Program-made: the position numbers and the translations under genes
Source: Caldilineaceae bacterium
Lineage (GTDB): Bacteria > Chloroflexota > Anaerolineae > Caldilineales > Caldilineaceae
Length of the DNA: 64,000 nt
Direction: 5' to 3'
Assembly: GCA_019637645.1 (NCBI GenBank)
Contig: JAHBVH010000024.1
Coordinates: forward strand, 1 to 64,000
Shown: one piece after another, positions 44,493 to 52,886 of the stretch
Layout: the number at the start of each line of letters is the position of its first letter
How positions within the stretch are numbered: the first letter of the stretch is position 1
Notes under the pieces: generated by a model
The model's input: the letters and a program-made list of their open reading frames with translations, nothing else
The model's database searches: none
What the model was told of the DNA's origin: nothing

Positions 44493-45743
44493 ATGAACCT
44501 ACCTAATACAACCTTTTCTCAACTTACGCGCGATGCTCAGTTGCTGATTCTCTCTTCGGGCTTGTTAGCCATTAGCTTCTTTGGCATTCAAATGTTACTC
44601 GCCGTGCTCTATATTCTACGCCTTGGCTATAGTGTGGAATATGTGGGCCTCTACAACGCGTTCGGTGCCCTAACCTATATTGTTTCGAGCCTACCAGCAG
44701 GAGCCATTGGCGCTCGCCTGGGCGTACGTACGGCCATGATCATCGGTGGTAGTTTCACGGTGCTGGGCATGGCGCTGTTGCCTACAACGGAATTGCTGCC
44801 TAGTCGTTTGCAAGCGCCTTGGCCGATTTTGGCGCAGGTTGTGGTAACCATCGGCTGGGCGCTGATCAGCATTAATCAGGTCCCTGCGCTCATGGCGGTG
44901 ACAACGGCGCAAAATCGGAATAGCGCCTATGCCTTAAATGGCGTGTTGCGCGGCTTGGGTACTTTTGTCGGGACCGTGGTTGGGGGCTTCTTGCCTTTGC
45001 TCTTTGCCTGGTTCTTGAGCACCAGCAGTGATGCCCCGATCCCCTATCGCGTGGCCCTTTTTACCGGTGCGCTGCTCGGGGGATTGGCCCTTCTCCCCTT
45101 TTTCTTGATCCGCCCAACCCCGCCAACGGTTGTCACGGCGCGGGTTGGGGCCGAAGGGGCGTTCCCACGCTTGCCTGTGATCTTCCTGGTGATGCATGTT
45201 TTTCTGGGGCAAATGGGCGCAGCCGCCTGTCAATCGTTTTGCAGCGCCTATATGGACACCACCTTGGCGCTTTCCTCGGATGCCATCGGCCTCTTAACCG
45301 GGGTGGGGCAATTTACCACGATTTTGGTGCCGCTCCTGATTCCGCGTTTGGCGGCCCGCTATGGCAATGGTTGGATCTTGATGATGGTGACCTTTGGCTT
45401 GGCGTTTAGTCTCCTGCCGTTGGCCTTCATCGCCCATTGGAGCGCCGCTGGCCTGGGGCGGCTGGGCTTGTTGGCGCTCGGCGCGATGTGGATGCCAGCC
45501 CTGCAGGTCTTTCAGATGGAGTTAGTCGACAGCCGCTGGCGAGCGCTCACCTATGGGATCGTCTCCATGGCCATCGGCTTTTCCTACGCCACTGTTGGTT
45601 TTGGCGGCGGCTACTTGGTTGCCGCTTGGGGCTACCAGCCCTTCTTTCTGCTGGCGCTGGGCTTGAGCCTGGTGGGTGCCCTCTTTATGTGGGGAATGCG
45701 GCGGAATATGCGGCGGCTGGCGGTTGTACCAGTGCAGCAATAG
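44493..45743 (+). CDS. MFS transporter
   Basis: 416 residues, twelve predicted membrane segments, usual length. The motif-A loop between TM2 and TM3 reads GAIGARLGVRTAMI, and a GVLRGLGTFVGTVVGGFLP segment occupies the TM5 region. It follows the CE15-like gene by 92 bp and precedes palindrome copy G. Substrate unknown; sugar or drug export are both possible. Not closely similar in sequence to the MFS proteins at 2158 and 51234. Confidence 0.88.
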   Translation: MNLPNTTFSQLTRDAQLLILSSGLLAISFFGIQMLLAVLYILRLGYSVEYVGLYNAFGALTYIVSSLPAGAIGARLGVRTAMIIGGSFTVLGMALLPTTELLPSRLQAPWPILAQVVVTIGWALISINQVPALMAVTTAQNRNSAYALNGVLRGLGTFVGTVVGGFLPLLFAWFLSTSSDAPIPYRVALFTGALLGGLALLPFFLIRPTPPTVVTARVGAEGAFPRLPVIFLVMHVFLGQMGAAACQSFCSAYMDTTLALSSDAIGLLTGVGQFTTILVPLLIPRLAARYGNGWILMMVTFGLAFSLLPLAFIAHWSAAGLGRLGLLALGAMWMPALQVFQMELVDSRWRALTYGIVSMAIGFSYATVGFGGGYLVAAWGYQPFFLLALGLSLVGALFMWGMRRNMRRLAVVPVQQ

Positions 45744-45748
45744 CTGTT

Positions 45749-45783
45749 AAGCGCTGACAGGTTTTCAAAATCTGTCAGCGCTT
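45749..45783. repeat. Interspersed palindrome, copy G
   Basis: Arms AAGCGCTGACAGGTTTT and AAAATCTGTCAGCGCTT with one mismatch near the centre (GGT versus ATC). The outer pairs are GCGC here instead of AGAC/AGAT, again compensatory. Located between the convergent MFS gene and the small exported-protein gene. Confidence 0.88.
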
Positions 45784-45824
45784 GCTTGGATCAATCATGC
45801 CATGTTAATGATACCGAGATCTAC

Positions 45825-46325
45825 TTATTCCAACGCCGCCCAAAGCCAGCTAAACTTCGCGCGACTCTGTTCCTGTTCTGCTTGGGGCCGACCGTCATCC
45901 ACCATCTTGCCGCTCTTTTCCCCAATACTAATAACATCGTCGGTGTTCTGATATCGTAGAAAATAGTAGGGCGTTTCTGGGCAGACCAACCCCTCTACAC
46001 AAAGAGCCGTAACGACAAAGGCTTCCACGTATACATCCGGCGGCAATTGTACCGGCTTGCCCGCGATGGCGAGGACTGTCCCGGCGGTTGTTTCACCACT
46101 CATTGAAAATTCGCGACTATTCGCTGCCATCTGCGTGTGGGTCTGCTGTACAATGACATGGTCGATCGCTCCAGGGGGCGGCTCCGCCGGTGTAACGCGT
46201 ACGGGAACAAGCCATTGGGGCTTGATCGCGGGCAAGGACGCTTCGCCCAAACTGATCTTGTCATGGAACAGAAACAGGGCGGCTACGATGATGAGAGGTA
46301 TGAACGCATAGAGGGATTTTCTCAC
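45825..46325 (-). CDS. Small membrane-anchored or exported protein of unknown function
   Basis: 166 residues from a GTG at 46325, chosen because AAAGGAG lies six bases upstream. The frame is open to a TTG at 46355, which would include the ribosome-binding site. One N-terminal hydrophobic helix (SLYAFIPLIIVAALFLF), then a soluble part with a Cys pair (ALCVEGLVCPETPYYFLRY) and a polar C-terminus. I do not recognise the family. It is alone on the minus strand between the MFS gene and the MarR-type operon. Confidence 0.75.
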   Translation of the reverse strand: MRKSLYAFIPLIIVAALFLFHDKISLGEASLPAIKPQWLVPVRVTPAEPPPGAIDHVIVQQTHTQMAANSREFSMSGETTAGTVLAIAGKPVQLPPDVYVEAFVVTALCVEGLVCPETPYYFLRYQNTDDVISIGEKSGKMVDDGRPQAEQEQSRAKFSWLWAALE

Positions 46326-46504
46326 GTTTCGCTCCTTTGCATATAGATAAGCCAATTGGCGCAGTGTGTCGCCATCGTAACATAGGCTAGGGTGGGTGCC
46401 AACTTGATGGCTGCCTTAGTCGTGCAAGGCGAGTCCATGACTCGCCCCACGCATGGGCCGTGCGCAACTGCGCGTTTCTTCAAACCTTCCAATAAAATTG
46501 GGGG

Positions 46505-46563
46505 TTGACAACCTTTGTTTTTCGTGATACTATCTCAATATCAAAATAATTAATGTTGAGATA
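46505..46563 (+). promoter_or_regulatory. Promoter and double MarR-type operator of the mhq-like operon
   Basis: TTGACA (46505-46510), 17-bp spacer, TACTAT (46528-46533). Two dyads of the same type follow: TATCTCAATATCAAAATA (46531-46548) and ATAATTAATGTTGAGATA (46546-46563), the second reaching the first base of the start codon. They overlap the -10 box and the transcript start, as expected for repression by the gene product. The half site TATCTCAA is shared with the dyad at 47039-47056. Confidence 0.7.
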
Positions 46564-47021
46564 TGGCGATGGGTACACATTATCAAGGTACAGCAGCAGA
46601 GCGACGGGCACTCGATCTCTATATCAAACTCTCCCGAGCCGCGGAATCGGTGAACCAGCGGGTGAACCGGCATCTGCAAGAGGTACAGTTGACGGTTAGC
46701 CAATTTGGCGTTTTAGAAGCATTGCATCATCTTGGGCCGTTGACTCCGGGGCAGCTTGGCGAAAAGATCCTGCGTAGCACGGGCAATTTGACGATGGTGA
46801 TCGATAATTTGGAAAAGCGCCAATTGGTGATCCGTACACAAAATCCAATGGATCGCCGTTCGACGATTATTGAGCTCACCACCGCTGGGCAGGCTTTGAT
46901 CGAAGACTTTTTTCCAAAGCATGTTGCCGTGGTTGTGCAAGAAGTTTCAGTGTTGTCACCCGAGGAACAAAGCCAGTTGGCCGCGTTATGTCGCAAACTG
47001 GGCCTGCAAATGGGAGCCTAG
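46563..47021 (+). CDS. MarR-family regulator (MhqR/OhrR-like)
   Basis: 152 residues. A winged helix-turn-helix repressor: dimer helix RALDLYIKLSRAAESVNQRVN, HTH region LTPGQLGEKILRSTGNLTMVIDNLEK, wing VIRTQNPMDRRSTIIELT. Adjacent glyoxalase-fold and esterase genes match the Bacillus MhqR regulon, where the repressor is released by quinones and other electrophiles. The start at 46563 lies within an operator dyad, with no ribosome-binding site; the ATG at 46569 is an alternative. Autoregulation is likely. Confidence 0.88.
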   Translation: MAMGTHYQGTAAERRALDLYIKLSRAAESVNQRVNRHLQEVQLTVSQFGVLEALHHLGPLTPGQLGEKILRSTGNLTMVIDNLEKRQLVIRTQNPMDRRSTIIELTTAGQALIEDFFPKHVAVVVQEVSVLSPEEQSQLAALCRKLGLQMGA

Positions 47022-47038
47022 CTACTATTTTTGTCATA

Positions 47039-47056
47039 TATCTCAATGTTAAGATA
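47039..47056 (+). promoter_or_regulatory. MarR-type operator before the glyoxalase-fold dioxygenase gene
   Basis: TATCTCAATGTTAAGATA is a dyad with TATCT/AGATA ends and shares its left half with the dyads at 46531 and 46546. It lies 43 bp before the start of the MhqO-like gene, so the repressor probably acts at both places. Confidence 0.7.
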
Positions 47057-47098
47057 TTTAACGTGAAGTAGATTGTGCACGACAAGAGGAGTAGAACA

Positions 47099-48067
47099 AT
47101 GCAACCGATTCAAGGGATTCATCACATCACGGCGATTGCCAGTGATCCGCAAGCGAATATTAATTTCTATCATAGCGTCTTAGGACAGCGGCTGGTCAAG
47201 CGCACGGTCAATTTCGATGATCCTGCTACCTATCACTTCTACTTTGCCGATGAAGTGGGTACCCCAGGAACGGTGCTGACCTTCTTCCCTTGGCGGCATA
47301 TGGCGCGGGGCGTCCGCGGCAATGGCGAAGTGGCCGCCACCGCCTATAGCGTACCGACAGCGGCACTCGATTATTGGTATAGTCGGCTGGACGCACAGGG
47401 CATTGTGGTGCGTGAACGCAAAGCGCGCTTTGGTGCCAATGTGATTGCCTTTGACGATCCTGATGGCATGGAGATTGAGTTGATTGCCAGCGACGAACGG
47501 GCCACGATTCAACCCTGGTTGGCTGGACCCGTGCCTGCCGAATATGCCCTACGCGGCTTTCACAGCGCCACTTTGTGGGTGGGGCAAGCTGCCCCGACCG
47601 CGGCGTTGCTAACCCAACAGCTTGGTTATACGTTGGTCGGGCAAGAAGACAATCGCTATCGCTACCAAGGTGCATCGCAGGATGTGGGGCTTTATATCGA
47701 TCTCGTGGAGCGGCCTGGGATGCCGCCGGCCCGCTTGGGCGCTGGTTCGGTTCATCACATTGCCTTCCGCACGGTGGATGATGCCGAACAGGTGGCGTAT
47801 AAGACCCTGCTCCACAAAGCGAACTATGGCGTTTCACCGGTCATGGATCGGCAATACTTTCATTCGATCTACTTCCGCTCACCCGGTGGAGTGCTCTTTG
47901 AAGTCGCCACGGACGCGCCTGGCTTCACCTATGACGAGTCGGTGGCTGAATTGGGGTCGCATTTGAAATTGCCTAGCTGGTTAGAACCCGAGCGGGCGAG
48001 CATTGAGGCAAGTGTGGTGCCGATCCAGGTACCGCAATTTGACGCTGCTACAGGAGAAGACGCATGA
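47099..48067 (+). CDS. mhqO: Ring-cleaving dioxygenase of the MhqO/MhqA type (two VOC domains)
   Basis: 322 residues from the ATG at 47099 after AGAGGAG; a GTG at 47075 is less likely. Two glyoxalase/extradiol-dioxygenase (VOC) domains: the first starts GIHHITAIASDPQANINFYH and ends DDPDGMEIELI, the second covers about 150-310 with VHHIAFRTVDDAEQ and FRSPGGVLFEVATDAP. Metal ligands His and Glu are in place in both. This architecture is that of MhqO/MhqE proteins that handle hydroquinones. Overlaps the esterase gene by 4 bp (ATGA). Confidence 0.85.
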   Translation: MQPIQGIHHITAIASDPQANINFYHSVLGQRLVKRTVNFDDPATYHFYFADEVGTPGTVLTFFPWRHMARGVRGNGEVAATAYSVPTAALDYWYSRLDAQGIVVRERKARFGANVIAFDDPDGMEIELIASDERATIQPWLAGPVPAEYALRGFHSATLWVGQAAPTAALLTQQLGYTLVGQEDNRYRYQGASQDVGLYIDLVERPGMPPARLGAGSVHHIAFRTVDDAEQVAYKTLLHKANYGVSPVMDRQYFHSIYFRSPGGVLFEVATDAPGFTYDESVAELGSHLKLPSWLEPERASIEASVVPIQVPQFDAATGEDA

Positions 48068-48705
48068 CCACAACCATTCATCAAGGGCAACCCATCTACA
48101 CGACGGGGAAACCCTTGGCCGAAGCCAAAGGCGCGCTGATCTTGATTCATGGTCGCGGGGCGACGGCACAAAGTATCCTAACGTTGGCCCAGCCCCTCGC
48201 CCATCCGGAGCTGGCCTATCTAGCCCCCCAAGCGGCGGGCAATACCTGGTATCCCTATAGCTTTTTGATGCCGCTGGCCCAAAATGAGCCGTATCTCTCG
48301 TCCGCTTTGCAACAGGTGGGCGCGGTGTTGGAACAAGTGACCGCCGCGGGCATTCCTCCTGAGCAGGTAATTCTCGGCGGCTTTTCACAAGGGGCGTGTC
48401 TGGCTGCCGAGTTTGTGGCCCGGAATGCCCAACGCTATGGCGGGCTATTGGTCTTTAGCGGTGGCTTGATCGGGCCGCCCCAAACACCCCGCACCTATGC
48501 CGGTTCCTTGGCCGACACGCCGGTCTTTCTCGGCTGTAGCGACATTGATGCGCATATCCCGAAAGAACGGGTGATCGAGTCGGCGGCGGTCTTCCGCCAA
48601 CTCGGGGCGCAGGTGACTGATAAGCTCTATCCCAACTTGGGACACACAATCATCGACGACGAGATCGATCATGCCCGGCAGATCATCGATAATCTGCTGG
48701 GCTGA
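48064..48705 (+). CDS. mhqD: Phospholipase/carboxylesterase-family hydrolase (MhqD-like)
   Basis: 213 residues. Alpha/beta hydrolase of the Abhydrolase_2 group: oxyanion region LILIHGRGA, nucleophile Ser in ILGGFSQGACLAAEF, Asp in FLGCSDIDAHIP, His in YPNLGHTII. In Bacillus the same pair (MhqO with MhqD) is under MhqR control and confers resistance to methylhydroquinone and catechol. Coupled to the upstream gene by an ATGA overlap. A strong inverted repeat (48719-48771) follows. Confidence 0.88.
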   Translation: MTTTIHQGQPIYTTGKPLAEAKGALILIHGRGATAQSILTLAQPLAHPELAYLAPQAAGNTWYPYSFLMPLAQNEPYLSSALQQVGAVLEQVTAAGIPPEQVILGGFSQGACLAAEFVARNAQRYGGLLVFSGGLIGPPQTPRTYAGSLADTPVFLGCSDIDAHIPKERVIESAAVFRQLGAQVTDKLYPNLGHTIIDDEIDHARQIIDNLLG

Positions 48706-48718
48706 GCGGTAAAGAAAA

Positions 48719-48771
48719 GAGGACACGGATAAACGCGGATTGATGTCTAATCCGCGTTTATCCGTGTCCTC
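48719..48771. terminator. 23-bp perfect inverted repeat after the mhq-like operon
   Basis: Left arm 48719-48741 (begins GAGGACACGGATAAACGC) and right arm 48749-48771 are perfectly complementary over 23 bp around GATGTCT; then CGAATTTTCA follows. A probable terminator. Related ATCCGCG-rich stretches recur at 50423-50506 and about 52686-52730. Confidence 0.85.
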
Positions 48772-48835
48772 GAATTTTCACCTTGGCGTGGCAAGATCTG
48801 GTACACTGTAGCAGTCATCGTTGGACGGACCCAAT

Positions 48836-48905
48836 GGCAGACCTTGTATGCCAGACCTTGTATGGCAGACCTTGTATGCCAGACCTTGTATGGCAGACCT
48901 TGTAT
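48836..48905. repeat. 14-bp tandem repeat, five copies with alternating second base
   Basis: The unit GSCAGACCTTGTAT occurs five times head to tail; the second base alternates G, C, G, C, G, so the array is also a 28-bp repeat. Non-coding, in the 300-bp gap before the sulfatase gene. Confidence 0.95.
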
Positions 48906-48908
48906 ACC

Positions 48909-48974
48909 GTTGGCCCTGTGGTCTCCACCGCCGCCAACCAAAGATCTGTCAGCTTTGCCAAAGCTGACAGATCT
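48909..48974. repeat. Interspersed palindrome, copy H, with adjacent TTGGC hairpin
   Basis: GTTGGCCCTGTGG ... CCGCCAAC (48909-48938) is followed after 3 bp by the palindrome 48942-48974, arms AGATCTGTCAGCTTTG and CAAAGCTGACAGATCT. The outer pairs are GAT/ATC and the inner ones AGC/GCT instead of AGG/CCT, again both sides changed together. The same two-part arrangement is seen at 6896 and 30900-31026. Confidence 0.85.
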
Positions 48975-49009
48975 CTCTATCCAAACACAGCTGTGAATGA
49001 TCGAGAACC

Positions 49010-50401
49010 ATGCAACCAAATATTATCTTTATTCTCATTGATGACCTGGGTTGGCGTGACCTGGGTTGTTATGGCAGCTCTTTCTACGAAACCCCGCGTC
49101 TGGATCAATTAGCGGCGGAAGGCATGCGCTTTACCGATGCCTACGCGGCCTGCCCCGTCTGTTCACCCACGCGCGCCAGTTTGCTGACGGGGAAATACCC
49201 TGCCACCTTGGGCATTACCGATTGGATTGATTGGGCCAAGCACATTCATCCCGCGCGCGGAAAGTTGGTCGATGTGCCCTACCTCGACCATCTGCCAACC
49301 GCGGAGACGACGATTGCCACCCTGTTGCAGGCCGCGGGCTATGCTACTTGGCATGTGGGCAAATGGCATCTCGGTGGGCCAACGCACTATCCCGAAGCCC
49401 ACGGCTTTGATGTCAATATTGGCGGCTGCCACATGGGGTCGCCAGGGCAAGGGGGCTACTTTAGCCCCTACACAATTCCTGTGCTCGACAATGGCCCGGT
49501 TGGTGAATATTTGACCGACCGCCTCACGGACGAAGCGATTCGCCTGATCGAGCAGCGCGATCCAGCCCAGCCCTTCTTCCTCAACTTCTGGCACTATGCG
49601 GTTCATACGCCGATTGAAGCGCCCGCGTCCTTGACGGCCGCCTATCAGGCCAAAGCCCAAGCGCTGGGGCTCGATCAACAAACAACCTTTGCCGAGGGTG
49701 ATCCGTTTCCAACCGAACACAAAAAACACCTGCGCATTACCCGGCGTCTGCTCCAATCCGACCCCGTCTATGCCGCGATGGTCGAAAATTTGGACTGGAA
49801 TATTGGTCGCCTCTTGGATGCGCTGGCCGCGCAAGGGTTGGCCGAAGAGACCATCATCATCTTTACGTCCGACAATGGCGGCTTGGCCACAGCAGAAGGA
49901 TCGCCCACTTGTAACGCGCCTTTGGCCGAGGGCAAAGGCTGGATGTATGAAGGTGGCACCCGCGAACCGCTCCTCGTGAAATGGCCCGGGGTCACGTCGC
50001 CTGGGAGCCTCTGTACAACGCCTGTCACGAGCCCCGATCTCGCACCAACGCTCTTGACGATGGCTGGCCTATCCCCGCGCCCAGACCTTCACACCGATGG
50101 CACAACCTTTGCGCCGCTGCTCCAGGGCGCGACGACCTTTGCCCGCGAAGCGATCTTCTGGCACTATCCCCACTATGGCAACCAGGGTGGAACCCCCGGC
50201 TCGTCGGTGCGCGCCGGCGATTACAAGCTGATCGAATTCTTCGAGGATGGCCGGTTAGAACTCTACAATCTACGCACGGATCTGAGCGAAACCCAGAACT
50301 TGGCCGCGCAGTTGCCCGAAGTGACGCAACACCTTCATCAATTGCTGCAAAGCTGGCGCTGCACCGTAGAAGCCCAAATTCCCCAACCGAATGTTGGCTA
50401 A
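49010..50401 (+). CDS. Sulfatase (formylglycine-dependent, arylsulfatase type)
   Basis: 463 residues. The metal-binding start IIFILIDDLGWRDLGCYGS and the active-site motif CSPTRASLLTGKYP with Cys51, the residue converted to formylglycine, are intact. WHVGKWHLGGPTHYPEAHG and IIFTSDNGGLATAEG supply further metal and sulfate ligands. No signal peptide, so cytoplasmic or dependent on another route. The maturation enzyme is not identified in this window. It probably removes sulfate from a carbohydrate. Single gene after the repeat-rich gap. Confidence 0.93.
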   Translation: MQPNIIFILIDDLGWRDLGCYGSSFYETPRLDQLAAEGMRFTDAYAACPVCSPTRASLLTGKYPATLGITDWIDWAKHIHPARGKLVDVPYLDHLPTAETTIATLLQAAGYATWHVGKWHLGGPTHYPEAHGFDVNIGGCHMGSPGQGGYFSPYTIPVLDNGPVGEYLTDRLTDEAIRLIEQRDPAQPFFLNFWHYAVHTPIEAPASLTAAYQAKAQALGLDQQTTFAEGDPFPTEHKKHLRITRRLLQSDPVYAAMVENLDWNIGRLLDALAAQGLAEETIIIFTSDNGGLATAEGSPTCNAPLAEGKGWMYEGGTREPLLVKWPGVTSPGSLCTTPVTSPDLAPTLLTMAGLSPRPDLHTDGTTFAPLLQGATTFAREAIFWHYPHYGNQGGTPGSSVRAGDYKLIEFFEDGRLELYNLRTDLSETQNLAAQLPEVTQHLHQLLQSWRCTVEAQIPQPNVG

Positions 50402-50422
50402 CCCGCGCCGCGACACCTGGCA

Positions 50423-50506
50423 CTAGCACGCGGATTTTGCGGATACGGCGGATTTGCGCTGATTGTATCCGATTAACGCGCTTTATCTGTGTCATCGGCG
50501 TGCTAG
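50423..50506. repeat. Long imperfect hairpin with ATCCG/CGGAT-rich loop
   Basis: Perfect 9-bp ends CTAGCACGC (50423-50431) and GCGTGCTAG (50498-50506) enclose about 66 bp rich in CGGAT and ATCCG that can pair further. It lies between the sulfatase gene and the small gene at 50531, and shares words with the hairpin at 48719. Confidence 0.6.
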
Positions 50507-50530
50507 CTTCAAATCAGATACGAATGACTT

Positions 50531-50869
50531 ATGAATCTCTATCCCTATACGGACACCTGGCCTGCTGATGATCCCCATGCCAACTTTAAGGCCGAGGTCG
50601 CGGCCTATACCGCGGCCGACCCGTTGCCGACCTTGGAAAATCTTAGCAAGATAACCGGTATTCCGGTGCCGTGTCTCGTGCGCTATGTGCTGGTGAAATA
50701 TGCCGCGTCGGGGGCAGAAGCGTTGCTGACCATGACGCCGATTGTGCTCCAACAGATGGCAAGCCAGATTGAGCAAGCCGAGCGCGCCGACAGTGATGCC
50801 GCGCGGTTGCAAGCCTATGGCGCGTTGCGCCAGATTGTGGCTTGGTTACAAATGGGAGACGCGCCATGA
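50531..50869 (+). CDS. Small conserved-looking protein of unknown function
   Basis: 112 residues, soluble, mainly helical. It begins MNLYPYTDTWPADDPHANFK and contains TLENLSKITGIPVPCLVRYV followed by KYAASGAEALL, a pattern that could form a small helix-turn-helix-like bundle. It resembles proteins I have seen under a DUF6027 label, but I am not certain. Its stop overlaps the start of the VOC gene (ATGA), so it is translated as part of a three-gene unit with the VOC protein and an MFS transporter. Confidence 0.75.
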   Translation: MNLYPYTDTWPADDPHANFKAEVAAYTAADPLPTLENLSKITGIPVPCLVRYVLVKYAASGAEALLTMTPIVLQQMASQIEQAERADSDAARLQAYGALRQIVAWLQMGDAP

Positions 50870-51249
50870 CGATGGTTTCCCCGCGCCAGCCGCTCTTTGC
50901 CATTCAGCGTGCCAATACCATTCTCTATTGCGCTCATTGGCCGGCGACCGTTGCTTTTTATCGCGACCAACTTGGGTTACCGGTCACCTATGCCAATGAT
51001 TGGTTTGTCGAACTACTCTTGGGTGAGGGGCGCTATCTCAGCTTGGCTAATAGCGCCCGTGCGACCATTCCACCGGGCCGCGGTGCCGGGCTTACCCTAA
51101 GTTGGCAAGTGACCGCGATTGCCACCCTTCAACAACAGCTGCAACAAGTGGGCATTGCAACGACCCCGCTCAAAGTGAAGTGGGGCGCGCAGGTGCTCTA
51201 TTTTCATGATCCAGAAGGACATCGTATCGAATTATGGGAAGCGCTCTAA
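50866..51249 (+). CDS. Glyoxalase/bleomycin-resistance (VOC) family protein
   Basis: 127 residues from the ATG at 50866, which overlaps the previous stop. Single VOC domain: RANTILYCAHWPATVAFYRD with the first strand-helix, then WFVELLLGEGRYLSL, and VLYFHDPEGHRIELWEAL with the metal-type Glu near the end. The first usual metal ligand (His in the first strand) is replaced, so it may be a binding protein rather than an enzyme. The following MFS gene starts 16 bp before its stop. Confidence 0.85.
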   Translation: MTMVSPRQPLFAIQRANTILYCAHWPATVAFYRDQLGLPVTYANDWFVELLLGEGRYLSLANSARATIPPGRGAGLTLSWQVTAIATLQQQLQQVGIATTPLKVKWGAQVLYFHDPEGHRIELWEAL

Positions 51250-52583
51250 CTTATCGGCGGGCCGCGGTGCGCTGGCTCTTGCAGCTGGACCGCCCGCTGC
51301 CGGTGCGCAGTGATGCCGAAGTGCAAGCCGAGATCGAACAAAATTACCGTTGGAACTTTACCGTTGGTTTATTGGATGGCGTCTTTTTCTGGTTTGGCGT
51401 CAGCTTTATTTCATCGACCACGATCCTGCCCCTCTTTGTCAGCAAACTAACCGAGAACCCCCTGATCATTGCGCTGCTGCCGATCTTGGGCCAGGCAACC
51501 TGGTATCTCCCCCAACTCTTTGCCGCGGGCCTCACGGAACGCGCTCCCCGCAAGAAAGCCTTAGTCATTGGCATTGGCCTTTTCACCGAGCGATTGCCCA
51601 TTTGGTTAATGCCCCTGGCCGCGCTGATCAGCCCCTACGCGCCAGGATGGGCGTTGGCCCTGTTGTTGACAGGCTATGGCCTACATGGCGCGGGGGCCGG
51701 TCTAATTGCGCCCGCGTGGTCCGACATGATCGCCCGCTGCTTTCCGGTGGCGCGGCGGGGTTGGTTCTTTGGCTTTACCACCTTTGTGGGGACGGGGTTG
51801 GGGGCAATCGGCGCTTTCTTCAGTGGCTGGCTGCTGGAAACCTATCCGTTCCCCACCAACTTTGTCTACGCCTTTACCATCGCGTCGGTTATGATTATCC
51901 TCAGTTGGACAGCGTTGGCACAAATCCGCGAAACGGTGCAACGCCCATCGGCCACTGCACCGGCCCGGCAGGCGCTCTGGGGGAAAGTACGCCGGATCTT
52001 GGCCGGGGATCACAACTTTCGGCGCTTTCTAGTGGCGCGCCTCGTGGGTAGCCTGAGTACCATGGGCACGGGCTTTATCACGGTGGTGGCGCTGCAACGC
52101 TGGCAAGTTTCCGATGGCATCGTGGGCTTTTTTACCATTGCGCTGCTCACTGGCCAGACGCTAGGGACGCTCTTTGCCGGTATGGTTGCCGATCGCTTTG
52201 GGCATCGACACGTCTTTCAGTGCGCCTATCTGATCAACTTCCTCGCCTTTATCCTGGCGTGGCAAGCGCCAACGTCAGCCTGGTTCTATGCCGTTTTTGT
52301 GCTGGTTGGCAGTGGCATGGGTATGTTAACGGTTTCCAATGTGCTCAGCGCCATGGAATTTTCTACACCCGACCATCGCCCCACCTATGTCGGCATTGCC
52401 AACACGAGCAATGGCATCGGCATCACCGTCGCACCCTTGATCGGTGGTCTGCTGGCGACGATTAGCGATGGCTGGCTCTTTGCTGTCTCTGCGATGGCGG
52501 GTCTTCTCGCCCTACTGCTCTTTGCCACCCAAGTCGTTGATCCCCGCTTTCAGCCGGCGCGCTTTGCGGTTGAGGGAGAGTAG
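51234..52583 (+). CDS. MFS transporter
   Basis: 449 residues, overlapping the VOC gene by 16 bp. An N-terminal cytoplasmic segment of about 40 residues is followed by twelve membrane helices, with AAGLTERAPRKKALVIG after TM2 and GMVADRFGHRHVFQ in the second half. The 16-bp overlap with the VOC gene and tight upstream packing suggest a transporter and binding/detoxification unit. Substrate unknown. Confidence 0.88.
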   Translation: MGSALTYRRAAVRWLLQLDRPLPVRSDAEVQAEIEQNYRWNFTVGLLDGVFFWFGVSFISSTTILPLFVSKLTENPLIIALLPILGQATWYLPQLFAAGLTERAPRKKALVIGIGLFTERLPIWLMPLAALISPYAPGWALALLLTGYGLHGAGAGLIAPAWSDMIARCFPVARRGWFFGFTTFVGTGLGAIGAFFSGWLLETYPFPTNFVYAFTIASVMIILSWTALAQIRETVQRPSATAPARQALWGKVRRILAGDHNFRRFLVARLVGSLSTMGTGFITVVALQRWQVSDGIVGFFTIALLTGQTLGTLFAGMVADRFGHRHVFQCAYLINFLAFILAWQAPTSAWFYAVFVLVGSGMGMLTVSNVLSAMEFSTPDHRPTYVGIANTSNGIGITVAPLIGGLLATISDGWLFAVSAMAGLLALLLFATQVVDPRFQPARFAVEGE

Positions 52584-52650
52584 GGGAGAGGACAGAAGGC
52601 AGAGGGGAGAGGACAGAGGGGAGAGGACAGAAGGCAGAGGACAGAGGGGA
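52583..52650. repeat. Purine-only imperfect tandem repeat
   Basis: Strings of AGGGGAGAGGACAGAAGGCAG-like units in three imperfect rounds, almost free of T and nearly free of C on the plus strand, right after the MFS stop. The strand bias could allow triplex or slippage; no coding. Confidence 0.85.
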
Positions 52651-52886
52651 TGAGACGCGGGGGAGCGAGAAAATGCGGGGGTTCAGTAGGCTGCCGCTAC
52701 AGACAAATCCGCGTCATACCGCGTGAATTTGCGTCCGCTGCCCTTTGCGTTCTCGCTGGCGATGAGTTGCGCGGGCCAACTGCTTGATCCAGCTTTTTAT
52801 AGTACAATAGAAAGTACCCTCGGCGGCAGTGGATCACAGCGGTCTGTGGCTGCCCTTTGCCCGAGGTCGGAAAAGAGGATGGAACT

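Noticed and set aside
48836..48905. CRISPR-like array
   Set aside because: Units of 14 bp are directly adjacent with no spacers; no cas genes in the window.
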